Source: Mycobacterium sp. (GTDB lineage: Bacteria > Actinomycetota > Actinomycetes > Mycobacteriales > Mycobacteriaceae). From it: a stretch of DNA of 10,463 nucleotides. Each line of letters opens with the position of its first letter. Positions within the stretch are counted from its first letter, which is position 1. Both the position numbers and the translations under genes were made by a program. The notes beneath the pieces are model-generated. The model saw nothing but the letters and a program-made list of their open reading frames with translations, made no database searches and was not told where the DNA came from. Below, in pieces: positions 1 through 6,906 of the stretch. The DNA is taken from positions 1 to 10,463 of the forward strand of contig JAHFVB010000123.1 of assembly GCA_023264755.1 (NCBI GenBank). Direction: 5' to 3'.

Positions 1-135
1 CACTTTGCGCCAGCCGTGCGGCGTGTCGGGAAATCCATGCAGACACAAGGCAATCGGCGCGTCCGCGGCTCCCCATTCGAGCACGTGCAGCCGACCGTCC
101 GCGGTGTGCACGTCGAACTCGCGCGGCTCCGTCAC
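1..135 (-). CDS. Alpha/beta hydrolase, N-terminal 45 residues only (runs off the left edge)
   Basis: Translating the minus strand from a GTG at 135-133 gives 45 codons without a stop up to base 1. The product begins VTEPREFDVHTADGRLHVLE and reaches HGFPDTPHGWR at residues 34-44. The HGFPD segment after a short hydrophobic strand (PIALCL) is the oxyanion-hole strand-turn typical of alpha/beta hydrolases, especially the epoxide-hydrolase and haloalkane-dehalogenase-like group. The nucleophile elbow and the Asp/His of the triad lie outside the window, so the reaction cannot be assigned. The GTG lies 10 nt after the TAG of the second Mce-associated gene, on the same strand, so it is probably co-transcribed as the last visible cistron. 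The Shine-Dalgarno sequence is weak, and the exact start is less certain than the frame. A lipid or sterol-derived ester or epoxide would be a natural substrate in this context, but that is inference only. Confidence 0.8.
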   Translation of the reverse strand, partial: MTEPREFDVHTADGRLHVLEWGAADAPIALCLHGFPDTPHGWRKV

Positions 136-145
136 CGCTGGGCGC

Positions 146-877
146 CTAGACGGGTTCGAACTTGGAGATCAGCCACTTGTCGCCGATCTTGTCCAAGGTC
201 ACCCGAACGGTCGACGCGGTGCCGGTGGGGGCGTCGCCGCCGATGGCCACGGTCTGGTCTACGAACACCAGCACCACCGCATGGTTCTGCTCGGCCGAGA
301 CCGAGGCTACGGCGGGCACGTTCGCGACCGCTGAGATCTGCTTCTGCTTGGCACCCGGGATCACGACGTCGGTGGTCAGCGACGTGTACGAGTCGAGGAA
401 TTGTCCGGTGAGCAACTTGCGTGCGTCGGTCAATTGTCGTTCGACGGTGTTGGGCTGGTACGACAGCAGCGCGACCGTGCTGTCCTTGGCCACCTGCATC
501 GACTCCGCCCGCGCGTTGGCCACGTCACTGGCCGAGTTGTCGACGAACTTGAGCCACCCGGCCACCAGCGCCAGGAGCAGCGCCAGCGTCGGGAGCACGC
601 CGTAGGCGACGACCCTGGCCCAGTCGACCTTGCGGCCGGGCGCTTCGGCCGCGACTTCCTGAGGCTCGTCGGCCTCAGCGGCTTCGTCAACCTTGTCGGC
701 TTCGTCGGCCTTGTCAGCTTCAGCGGCCTTGTCAGCTTCAGCGGCCTCGGCGGCTGGGGTGGCTTCCGTCGCCTCGTCGGCTTCGGTGAGCTCCTTCGCC
801 TCGGTGCCCTGATCCGATGGCTCGACCGGAGTGGCCTCGTCAAGCGTGGTCGCTTCTTCGTCGGGCGTCTTGGTCAC
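146..877 (-). CDS. Mce-associated membrane protein 2 (Mas/Mam family)
   Basis: This 243-residue single-pass membrane protein is of the kind encoded after mceF in mycobacteria. Residues 1-80 are acidic, Ala/Glu/Asp-rich and probably disordered, with a six-residue repeat ([AD]EADK[AV]) at 46-63. A membrane helix spans about 89-111 (VAYGVLPTLALLLALVAGWL). The rest is a periplasmic domain of about 130 residues ending KIGDKWLISKFEPV. This tail type (strand, then G-W-[LI]-[IV]-x-[KD]) is common in Mas proteins, for which a VirB8/NTF2-like fold has been proposed. Family members such as OmamA are reported to stabilise Mce complexes. The start is a GTG at 877 that overlaps the preceding TGA (GTGA), with GGAG 8 nt upstream (889-886), so translation is probably coupled to mas1. 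The role within the complex is inferred from context. The transmembrane layout is clear, the family call is good, and the exact function is unknown. Confidence 0.88.
   Translation of the reverse strand: MTKTPDEEATTLDEATPVEPSDQGTEAKELTEADEATEATPAAEAAEADKAAEADKADEADKVDEAAEADEPQEVAAEAPGRKVDWARVVAYGVLPTLALLLALVAGWLKFVDNSASDVANARAESMQVAKDSTVALLSYQPNTVERQLTDARKLLTGQFLDSYTSLTTDVVIPGAKQKQISAVANVPAVASVSAEQNHAVVLVFVDQTVAIGGDAPTGTASTVRVTLDKIGDKWLISKFEPV
689..742 (-). repeat. Three tandem 18-bp in-frame repeats in mas2
   Basis: Three consecutive 18-bp units encode [AD]EADK[AV] at residues 46-63 of the second Mce-associated protein. The bases 709-728 and 727-746 are identical 20-mers offset by exactly 18 bp, which shows recent duplication of one unit. 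The repeat preserves the frame and continues degenerately as DEAAEAD. It lies in the acidic cytoplasmic tail ahead of the membrane helix, where a length change would be tolerated. Confidence 0.9.
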
Positions 878-1596
878 TGTACGAACTCCACGTTGGAAAC
901 CTTCGCCTCGTCGCCGACCTTTTGCACGGTGATGCGCATTCGCCAGGCTCGCGGCGGCTGTTCGGGTTGACCCACGACCGCCGTGTTGACGGTGACCGCG
1001 ACGAGCACCTTCGCCTCGGAGCCCGACTCCGACTCAAGGCCCGCCTCGGTGACATTGCCGACTGACTTCGACTTCACCTGCTTGACCACTTCCACGAACG
1101 GCTGCGCGCGCTGTTGGAACTGGTCGTAGAACGGTCCGGTGGCCGAGTCGATGATGCGCTTGACGTCCTCGTCGACGTGTTCGAAGTCGATCGTGGTCAG
1201 GTTCAACGCCCCTTGCCGCCCGACTTGGAGGAACAGGTTGCGCTGATCTTGGGCAGCCCTGGCTTCCTGGGCACGAAAGCCCAGCCACCCGATGAGCCCC
1301 GCCAATGCCAGCACGGTCACCAGCCCGGCGATGAGCGCCAGTCGTACGTGGGACATCGGTTCCTTGGCCACCGGCGCGGCGGCTTCGGAATCCGCGACTG
1401 CGGCGTCCTCCGAGGTTTCCGCCGGCTCAGAGCCCTCAGCCTCCTCGGAGGCCTGAGCCTCGTCAGAGGCCTCAGCCTCATCGGTCGGCTCGGCGGCCCC
1501 GTCGGTCGACGCGGACACCTCCTCCGCGGGCGTCGCTGGCTCGGCCTCTCCAGCGGTGCTCAGCTGCCCGGCGGGGGCATCAGCATCGTCCGCCAT
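874..1596 (-). CDS. Mce-associated membrane protein 1 (Mas/Mam family)
   Basis: This 240-residue protein has the same layout as its downstream neighbour. It has an acidic Ala/Glu/Ser/Asp-rich tail (about 1-80), one membrane helix at about 84-106 (VRLALIAGLVTVLALAGLIG), and a periplasmic domain of about 130 residues ending in VQKVGDEAKVSNVEFVQ. The segment after the helix (RAQEARAAQDQRNLFLQVGRQ, then a predicted helix with ATGPFYDQFQQRAQPF) matches the usual Mce-associated pattern of A/R-rich helix, then hydrophobic helix with 'TG.f...y' and a C-terminal sheet. The ATG at 1596 is preceded by GAGGAG at 1607-1602 with about 5 nt spacing. This site lies inside the end of mceF, so the two genes overlap by 37 nt in different frames. 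It is probably an accessory or stabilising subunit of the Mce transporter. The two Mas proteins share architecture but little obvious residue identity, as is usual for such pairs. Confidence 0.88.
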   Translation of the reverse strand: MADDADAPAGQLSTAGEAEPATPAEEVSASTDGAAEPTDEAEASDEAQASEEAEGSEPAETSEDAAVADSEAAAPVAKEPMSHVRLALIAGLVTVLALAGLIGWLGFRAQEARAAQDQRNLFLQVGRQGALNLTTIDFEHVDEDVKRIIDSATGPFYDQFQQRAQPFVEVVKQVKSKSVGNVTEAGLESESGSEAKVLVAVTVNTAVVGQPEQPPRAWRMRITVQKVGDEAKVSNVEFVQ

Positions 1597-3095
1597 GTCT
1601 TCTCCTCTGTGGCATTGCGGCCCAAGTCGGCTTGCGTGTACACGTGCCCGTCCGGTCCAACGTACGTGCCGGTCGCTGGATCATATTCAGCGGCCGCCAA
1701 CGGCGGTGGGGCCGGACCCGGCGGTGGAGCCACTTGCGCAGTTGGGGACCCAGGCGACGGAGCCACTTGCGCAGTTGGGACGGCCGGCGGCAACTGCGGG
1801 ACGGCTTGTCCGGACAGTGTCGCGTTGGGGTCGCCCTTCCAGTTGTAGCCGTCGTTGAGCGGCACGTACTGCTCGTTGCTTTCACACTGCTGCCACGTCG
1901 GAGCACGTTTGCCAGGCACGGTGATGCACGGCAGGTTGCGTGCACCGCGCACGTTGAAGGGGGCGTCCTGCGGCACCCGGCAGTACACGTCACCGGGCGG
2001 CCTGTCGGGATAGTCCTCGAAGGTGGGCACCCGCTCCTGCTGAGCCGGCAGGAAGCCGGTCGTGCACGGCGGCGGTATCTGCTGTGGCGGCAGCGGTATC
2101 GGCGCAGGCAGCAAGGGGATCGCAAGGTTCATGTTGAAGACCAAGGCGTCGCCCTTGTAGTCCTGCTTCGTGTTGCGCTTGTGGACGCCGACGGCCTGCG
2201 TGACCGCGGTGCCCTGAGGAAGCAGCACGAGCAACTGTTCGAGACTCGGCTGGTAGACGACGGCCACCTCGCCGATGCTGACCAGGTTGGCCAGCACGAT
2301 CGGCAGCGTCGGCCGCAGCCTGTCGAACAATGCCCGCGCCTCGTCGGCGGCGCCGGGGCCCTTGGCCAAGATCCCCGCCACGGCCGGGTCCTGGCTCTGC
2401 AGCTGACCGCTAATACTCGCCAGATTCGCCGCCCACGCCTGGATCGACCCGGCGGTGTCGGTCTGGGAGTCGAGTACCGGCTTGGACTGGTCGATCAGCG
2501 TGGTCAGTGAGCCGAGGTTCTTGCGGGCGTCGATGGCCAGCGTGGTGCTGCCGGTAACCAGCCGGCGCAGTTCCGGCCCGAGCCCCCCGACCGCGATGGC
2601 TGCCTCGTCCACGACGGTCTTCAGGTTGTCTTGCGGGATTGCCTCCAGTCCACGGTTGGTCAAATCGAGGACCTTGTTGATGTCGGTCGGAACCGTGGTG
2701 CGATCCACCGGGATCACGTCGCCGTCCTTCAACACCGGCCCGGCGGCGCTGCGCGGTAGCAGTTGGACGAACTGCTCGCCGACCGAGGACACGCTGTGCA
2801 CCTCGGCGTCGAGGTCGGCGGGGATCTTGACGTTGGAGTTCAGCGACAGCACGGCCTTGACGCCGGTACCGGTCAGGTCGACACTCTTCACCTCTCCGAC
2901 CTCGACGCCCCGGTAGGTGACGTTGCCCCTCGGGTACAACCCGCCGGTCTCGGGCAACTCCAAGGTCACGCGGTACTGGCCGACGCCGAGGAGGGTGGGC
3001 AACCGCATGTACGCCAGGACCATGATCGCCAGCGCCGTCGTCGCTATGACGGCGAAGATCGCCATCTGGATGAGGATTTGCCGGGTCATACGCAT
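1560..3095 (-). CDS. mceF: MceF, MCE-family lipid-transport subunit
   Basis: This is the sixth and last MCE subunit (511 residues). A membrane helix at about 7-29 is followed by a single MCE/MlaD domain at about 40-114. Its hallmarks are visible: YRVTLELPETGGLYPRGNVTYRGVEVGEV at the start and a V...GEQFVQLLP strand at the end. A helical region at about 130-300 follows, which in this family forms the hexameric channel needle. The C-terminus (about 325-511) is Pro-rich, with four cysteines (344, 372, 390, 404) in the conserved MceF globular tail. It then has two PTAQVAP units (440-446, 451-457) and a YDPATGTYVGPDGHVYTQADL motif (471-491) characteristic of MceF. The ATG at 3095 is preferred over the ATG two codons later because AGGGG (3109-3105) sits 9 nt upstream of it. 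The gap to mceE is 3 nt. The gene overlaps mas1 by 37 nt. The assignment is firm; the cargo is unknown. Confidence 0.96.
   Translation of the reverse strand: MRMTRQILIQMAIFAVIATTALAIMVLAYMRLPTLLGVGQYRVTLELPETGGLYPRGNVTYRGVEVGEVKSVDLTGTGVKAVLSLNSNVKIPADLDAEVHSVSSVGEQFVQLLPRSAAGPVLKDGDVIPVDRTTVPTDINKVLDLTNRGLEAIPQDNLKTVVDEAAIAVGGLGPELRRLVTGSTTLAIDARKNLGSLTTLIDQSKPVLDSQTDTAGSIQAWAANLASISGQLQSQDPAVAGILAKGPGAADEARALFDRLRPTLPIVLANLVSIGEVAVVYQPSLEQLLVLLPQGTAVTQAVGVHKRNTKQDYKGDALVFNMNLAIPLLPAPIPLPPQQIPPPCTTGFLPAQQERVPTFEDYPDRPPGDVYCRVPQDAPFNVRGARNLPCITVPGKRAPTWQQCESNEQYVPLNDGYNWKGDPNATLSGQAVPQLPPAVPTAQVAPSPGSPTAQVAPPPGPAPPPLAAAEYDPATGTYVGPDGHVYTQADLGRNATEEKTWRTMLMPPPGS
1602..1607 (-). promoter_or_regulatory. 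Shine-Dalgarno of mas1 inside mceF
   Basis: The minus strand reads GAGGAG at 1607-1602, followed by AGAC and the ATG at 1596. It fixes the mas1 start and shows that mas1 initiates within the mceF coding sequence, where the same bases encode Glu-Glu of MceF (residues 497-498). Confidence 0.75.
1726..1779 (-). repeat. 21-bp direct repeat in the mceF tail
   Basis: An identical 21-bp segment occurs at 1726-1746 and 1759-1779, with a 33-bp period. In the mceF frame the period is 11 residues, giving two units that begin PTAQVAP (residues 440 and 451) and diverge after it (SPGS, then PPGP). It is a local in-frame duplication in the proline-rich linker of MceF. Confidence 0.9.
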
Positions 3096-3098
3096 GCG

Positions 3099-4253
3099 CT
3101 AGGGCCCCTGATCGAAGTGGTACGGAGCGACCAGCGGGTTGCCCGGGGTGCCCGGTCCGCCCGCCATGCACGGACTGGGGAACTGGCCGATGGTCCGGCC
3201 CCACTGCAGCTCCAGCCAGGTCAGGTCGCACTCCCACCGCGTTCCGATGAAGAAGCCGGAGTCGATCCGGCTCAACGTCAGGTCGAGAATCAACGTCAGG
3301 TTCGCGTAGTCGCCGCGCATCCACTTGGTGAGCGTCTCCTTGGGGAACGGGAAGGTGGGCAGAAAACTCAGCGCGCGGGTCAACGCGGGACCGGCATTGG
3401 CCAGCTCCTGCAGGACCGCGCCGAGGTCCTTGAGCTCCTGTACCAGTGCCTCCTTGGTTTGGTTCACCGAGTCGGCGGCCAGCGCGCTGAACTTGCCGAG
3501 TTGCGCGAGCGCGTCGGCAAGGTTGGCGCGCTGGTCTCTCAGCACTGCCAACGCATCCGGAATGGTCCGTAATGCCTTGTCCACCAACGGTTTTTGCGCA
3601 GCGAACTTGCCCATCAGATTGTTCAGGCTCTCCGTGGCGCTGATGATGTCCTGCTTTTGGTCGTCAAGGTGACCGATGGCGATGTCGAGTTGGTCGATGA
3701 GGCTGCGCAAGTCGCCCTCGCGACCTGCGAACGCGGTGCTCAACGCCTCGGTGATGTCCTGAATCTTGCCGATGCCGCCGCCGTTGAGCAGCAGCGCCAC
3801 CGCGGCCAGCGCCTGCTCGGTCGTCGGATACGCATGAGCTGACGACAACGGAATGCGTGAGCCCGCGTGCAGCTTGCCCTCGGGCGCCTCGCCGGTTGGC
3901 GGCGCAAGCTCGATGTGTAGCGACCCCAACAGGCTGGTTTGACCGAGCGTGGCCGTCGCGTTCGCGGGCAGCTCGACGTCACCGTTGAGCTCCATCGTCA
4001 CCAACGCATGCCAACCCTGCCGCTCGATCCTCGTGACGTGACCGACGTTCACGTCACCCACCCGCACGCGGGAATTCGGCTCGATGTTGTCCACGTCCGG
4101 CAGCTCAGCCTGAATGGTGAACGCACCCGGCCCCACGCCCTCGACACCCGGCAGCGGAAGCGAGTTCAGGCCTCGCCAGCCAGCACAGCCGGACAGCACC
4201 ACGGCCGACACGGCCGCGACGACCACCGCGCGAAACACCCTGCCCCGCATCAT
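3099..4253 (-). CDS. mceE: MceE, lipid-anchored MCE subunit (LprK/LprN type)
   Basis: This is the fifth MCE subunit (384 residues) and the only one with a lipoprotein signal. An Arg-containing N-terminus and hydrophobic core (about 5-19) lead to a lipobox LSGC with Cys23 as the predicted lipidated residue. GWRGLNSLPLPG after it is typical of MceE. The MCE domain covers about 45-118 (FTIQAELPDVDNIEPNSRVR to SLLGSLHIELAPP), followed by a helical region to about 300. The C-terminus carries FPFPKE, an RGDY at 313-316, Cys342 and Cys362. The ATG at 4253 overlaps the mceD stop (ATGA), and a second ATG follows directly at 4250. I chose the first; the mature protein is unaffected. MceE replaces a membrane helix with a lipid anchor in the Mce hexamer. 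From memory its sequence is closer to mce1/mce2-type LprK/LprL than to LprN of mce4; this needs alignment. Confidence 0.95.
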   Translation of the reverse strand: MMRGRVFRAVVVAAVSAVVLSGCAGWRGLNSLPLPGVEGVGPGAFTIQAELPDVDNIEPNSRVRVGDVNVGHVTRIERQGWHALVTMELNGDVELPANATATLGQTSLLGSLHIELAPPTGEAPEGKLHAGSRIPLSSAHAYPTTEQALAAVALLLNGGGIGKIQDITEALSTAFAGREGDLRSLIDQLDIAIGHLDDQKQDIISATESLNNLMGKFAAQKPLVDKALRTIPDALAVLRDQRANLADALAQLGKFSALAADSVNQTKEALVQELKDLGAVLQELANAGPALTRALSFLPTFPFPKETLTKWMRGDYANLTLILDLTLSRIDSGFFIGTRWECDLTWLELQWGRTIGQFPSPCMAGGPGTPGNPLVAPYHFDQGP

Positions 4254-5554
4254 GGCCCAACCCCCGGTGGCACCATCAGCCCCTGCAGACCGCTGGCCGG
4301 GTCCGGCGTGACGGGCGCCTCTGCCGCCAATGGCGGGCCCGGCGGCTGCTGCCCCTCCGCCGGCTGCTGCGAAACAGGTTGCGGGGGGACGTAATCCGGC
4401 CGCAGCCAGTCTTCGCTGTAGGTGAGCTCATTCGGCCGCGTCGTGGCACCAACGAAGACGTTGTTGGCGAGGGGGAGGAAGTTGTACTGGCGGTTCTTCA
4501 TGATCGGCGCTAGGTATTGCACGCACAGCTTTGCCGACTGCTCGGCACCCAGCCGCGAAGCCGCCTGAATGGCGCCGCACAGGAAGGAGAGGGGGTTGGC
4601 GAAGTTGTTGAGCATCGGCACGGCGCTCACCGCGCCCTGGGCCGGCTGCCAGATGTTCACGTAGTTCTGCAGGGTGTTCGGTGCCACGTGCAGGAACTGC
4701 TTGACGTCGCCAAGACTGTCGGTCAACGCCTGCGTCACCCCTGCCAGCTTGTCCGACGTGGTGCCTAGTGCTTCGCGGTTCTCGGCCACGAACGTCTGGA
4801 CCTCTCCGACGACGGCGTTCAGATCGTGGACCGCGTTGGCCACTTCATCGGGGTCGTTGGCGAGTGCGCCGGTGACGGACGCCAGGTTCTGGTTGAGTTG
4901 GCGCATCAAGGTGGTGCTGTCCTGCAGCGCAGACACCAGGATCGCCAAGTTCTTGACGGTGGAGAAGATGTCCGCGCTGTGGTCGCCGAGGGCCGAAATG
5001 GCCTGCGACAACTTGATGATGGTGTCGCGGATGTTGGCGCCCTCACCACGCAAGTTGTCCGCGGCGGTGTTGATCACCGAGCCCAGCGGGCTCACTCCGC
5101 CGGGCTCGGTCGGCTGCAGCGAGTCGGACAGCTTCTCCAACTGCTGTCGGACCTCGTCCCATTCCACCGGGACCGCGGTGCGTTCCCGGGGAATGACGGC
5201 GTCATCGTTCATCACGGGTCCCCCGGTGTAGGCCGGGGTCAGCTGAAGGGTGCGAGCCGTCACCAGCGTCGGCGACAGGATCACGGCCTTCGCGTCTGCC
5301 GGCACCTTGTACTTGCCGTTGAACCAGAACGAGACCTTCACCGACGTGGGCTGAGGCTCGATGGACTCGATCCTGCCCACGGGCACCCCGACGATGCTTA
5401 CGTCGTCGCCCGCGTAGATGCCGTTGCTGTTCTCGAAGTAGGCGACGACGTGTGTGCGGTCGACTCGTTCGGTGTTGCGCAACAGCACGACCGCGCCGCC
5501 AGCCAGTATCACCACCAATGCGATGGCCAGGAGGTTCCGGGCGGTGCGCGTCAT
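4250..5554 (-). CDS. mceD: MceD, MCE-family lipid-transport subunit
   Basis: This fourth MCE subunit (434 residues) has a membrane helix at about 7-26 and an MCE domain at about 35-110. The domain starts at VVAYFENSNGIYAGDDVSIV and contains VPVGRIESIEP and ILSPTLVTARTLQLTP. A long helical region follows (about 125-290, rich in heptad-like Leu/Val), then a C-terminal segment with NIWQPAQGAVS, Cys326 and Cys344, and a Pro/Gln-rich tail (about 388-434). The ATG at 5554 forms an ATGA overlap with the mceC stop. GGAGG at 5566-5562 lies 7 nt upstream, so the start is secure. In the complex it should contribute one of the six MCE domains of the periplasmic ring and one channel helix set. Length and domain order are as expected for MceD, and nothing is broken. 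Confidence 0.96.
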   Translation of the reverse strand: MTRTARNLLAIALVVILAGGAVVLLRNTERVDRTHVVAYFENSNGIYAGDDVSIVGVPVGRIESIEPQPTSVKVSFWFNGKYKVPADAKAVILSPTLVTARTLQLTPAYTGGPVMNDDAVIPRERTAVPVEWDEVRQQLEKLSDSLQPTEPGGVSPLGSVINTAADNLRGEGANIRDTIIKLSQAISALGDHSADIFSTVKNLAILVSALQDSTTLMRQLNQNLASVTGALANDPDEVANAVHDLNAVVGEVQTFVAENREALGTTSDKLAGVTQALTDSLGDVKQFLHVAPNTLQNYVNIWQPAQGAVSAVPMLNNFANPLSFLCGAIQAASRLGAEQSAKLCVQYLAPIMKNRQYNFLPLANNVFVGATTRPNELTYSEDWLRPDYVPPQPVSQQPAEGQQPPGPPLAAEAPVTPDPASGLQGLMVPPGVGP

Positions 5555-6906
5555 CGTCCGGCCTCCGCGGGTGCAGTTTGGGGCACCTCATTGGGCGCAG
5601 GCACGAAGACGGGACTCGGCGTCGGCTCCGGTGTGGACTCCAATCCGGGTGGCGCCAATGCCGGCGGCCCAGGCGGCGGACCGCCGGGCGGCGGTGCGGG
5701 GAGAGGCTCGCGGTAGGGGTAGCAGCCAGTGGGTCCGGGCAGCGGCAGCCCGGGGAGACCGCAACCCTGATCGCCAGGGTTGCCGGTGATCGCGTCGGGG
5801 AGATTCAGACGCGGTTCGCCGCCCTGCCCGGTTCGGGGGTAGGGCACCGGCAGTGGCGGCGTTCCGGGCTGGCCCACCTGCGGGTCGGTGCGCTCCGACG
5901 GCAGCAGCACGTTGGGGTCGACGCCCAGGTCGGAGAATGCGGCGTCGATGAACGGCTGCAGGAATTGCCCCGGCAGGAGGTTGGCGACGTAGGTCTTGAA
6001 GAACGGTCCCGATGCCACCGATTCGCCCAGCGACATCGAATACTGATCGAGGAGTTTGAGCGACCTCTGCAGGCGTTCCTTGCGGTTGTCGATGATCGTC
6101 AGCACGCCGTTGAGCTTGTCCAGAGCGGGCTTCATGGTGGCCCGGTTCTCGCCGATGAAGCGCTGCAGTTGTGTGCTGAGTGCCGAGATGTTGCCGGAGA
6201 TGTGATCCAGTGCGGCGCTTTGGCTTTGCAGCTCGCTCAGCAGCGCATTGGTGTCGGCGACCAGGCTCACGATCTGGTTGCTGCGCTCGGCGAGCACCGT
6301 CGTGGACTTGTTGGCGTTGGCCAGCAGGCGGCGCAGTTCAGCGTCGCGCCCGTCGAGTGTCTCCGAGAATCGCGCCACCCCCTCGATCGCGATCTTCAGC
6401 TGCGGCGGGGTGTCGGCGAACGTCTCCGACAGCACCCGCAGCGAATCCGACAGCTGATTGGTGTTCAGGCCGCTGATCGTCACCGCCAGCTCGCCCAGCG
6501 CGTCGGGCAGTTCATACGGCGACGTCGTGCGTTCGAGGGGAATCGGGCCCTGCTGTTGGCCGTCGCCACGGGAGGTGACCTCGAGCACCTTCGTGCCCAA
6601 CAGCCCGCGGGTCTTGATCGCCGCTTCGGTGCGATCCGCGAGTCGGATGTTCTTGACGACAGTGAACTTCACCAGCGCTCGCGGTCCGTCCAACTCGATG
6701 GACTGGACCTGACCGACCTTGAAGCCCGAAACCTGTACCGCGTCACCCTTTTTCAGGCCTCCCGCCTCGGCAAAGAAGGCCGAGTATTCCTTGCCCCGCA
6801 GAAACGGCAGCTTGTCGTAGTTCAGAGCTCCCAGCACGATGCCGATCGTCACCGCCAACCCGACGGCACCGATGACCAACTGGTTGCGTTCGCTGAAGGG
6901 CTTCAC
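5551..6906 (-). CDS. mceC: MceC, MCE-family lipid-transport subunit
   Basis: I start MceC at the GTG at 6906-6904, which overlaps the mceB stop (GTGA). This gives 451 residues beginning MKPFSERNQL, with GGGAGG at 6923-6918 about 11 nt upstream. An in-frame ATG at 6996 would add 30 residues encoded inside mceB, without hydrophobic or conserved character, so I reject it. The protein has a membrane helix at about 9-28 and an MCE domain at about 38-112 (FFAEAGGLKKGDAVQVSGFK, VGQV, TRGLLGTKVLEV). A helical region spans about 125-300, with conserved PGQFLQPF near 312-319. An RGD tripeptide lies at 113-115, at the edge of the MCE domain. The last 110 residues are Pro/Gly-rich (PLPAPPPGGPPPGPPALAPP at 401-420), with Cys382 and Cys395 ahead of the richest part. 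The stop overlaps the mceD start (ATGA). Confidence 0.94.
   Translation of the reverse strand: MKPFSERNQLVIGAVGLAVTIGIVLGALNYDKLPFLRGKEYSAFFAEAGGLKKGDAVQVSGFKVGQVQSIELDGPRALVKFTVVKNIRLADRTEAAIKTRGLLGTKVLEVTSRGDGQQQGPIPLERTTSPYELPDALGELAVTISGLNTNQLSDSLRVLSETFADTPPQLKIAIEGVARFSETLDGRDAELRRLLANANKSTTVLAERSNQIVSLVADTNALLSELQSQSAALDHISGNISALSTQLQRFIGENRATMKPALDKLNGVLTIIDNRKERLQRSLKLLDQYSMSLGESVASGPFFKTYVANLLPGQFLQPFIDAAFSDLGVDPNVLLPSERTDPQVGQPGTPPLPVPYPRTGQGGEPRLNLPDAITGNPGDQGCGLPGLPLPGPTGCYPYREPLPAPPPGGPPPGPPALAPPGLESTPEPTPSPVFVPAPNEVPQTAPAEAGR

Noticed and set aside
136..145. Possible terminator after the last mas gene
   Set aside because: Only 10 nt separate the stop from the hydrolase GTG. 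There is no hairpin with a T-run in or near the gap.
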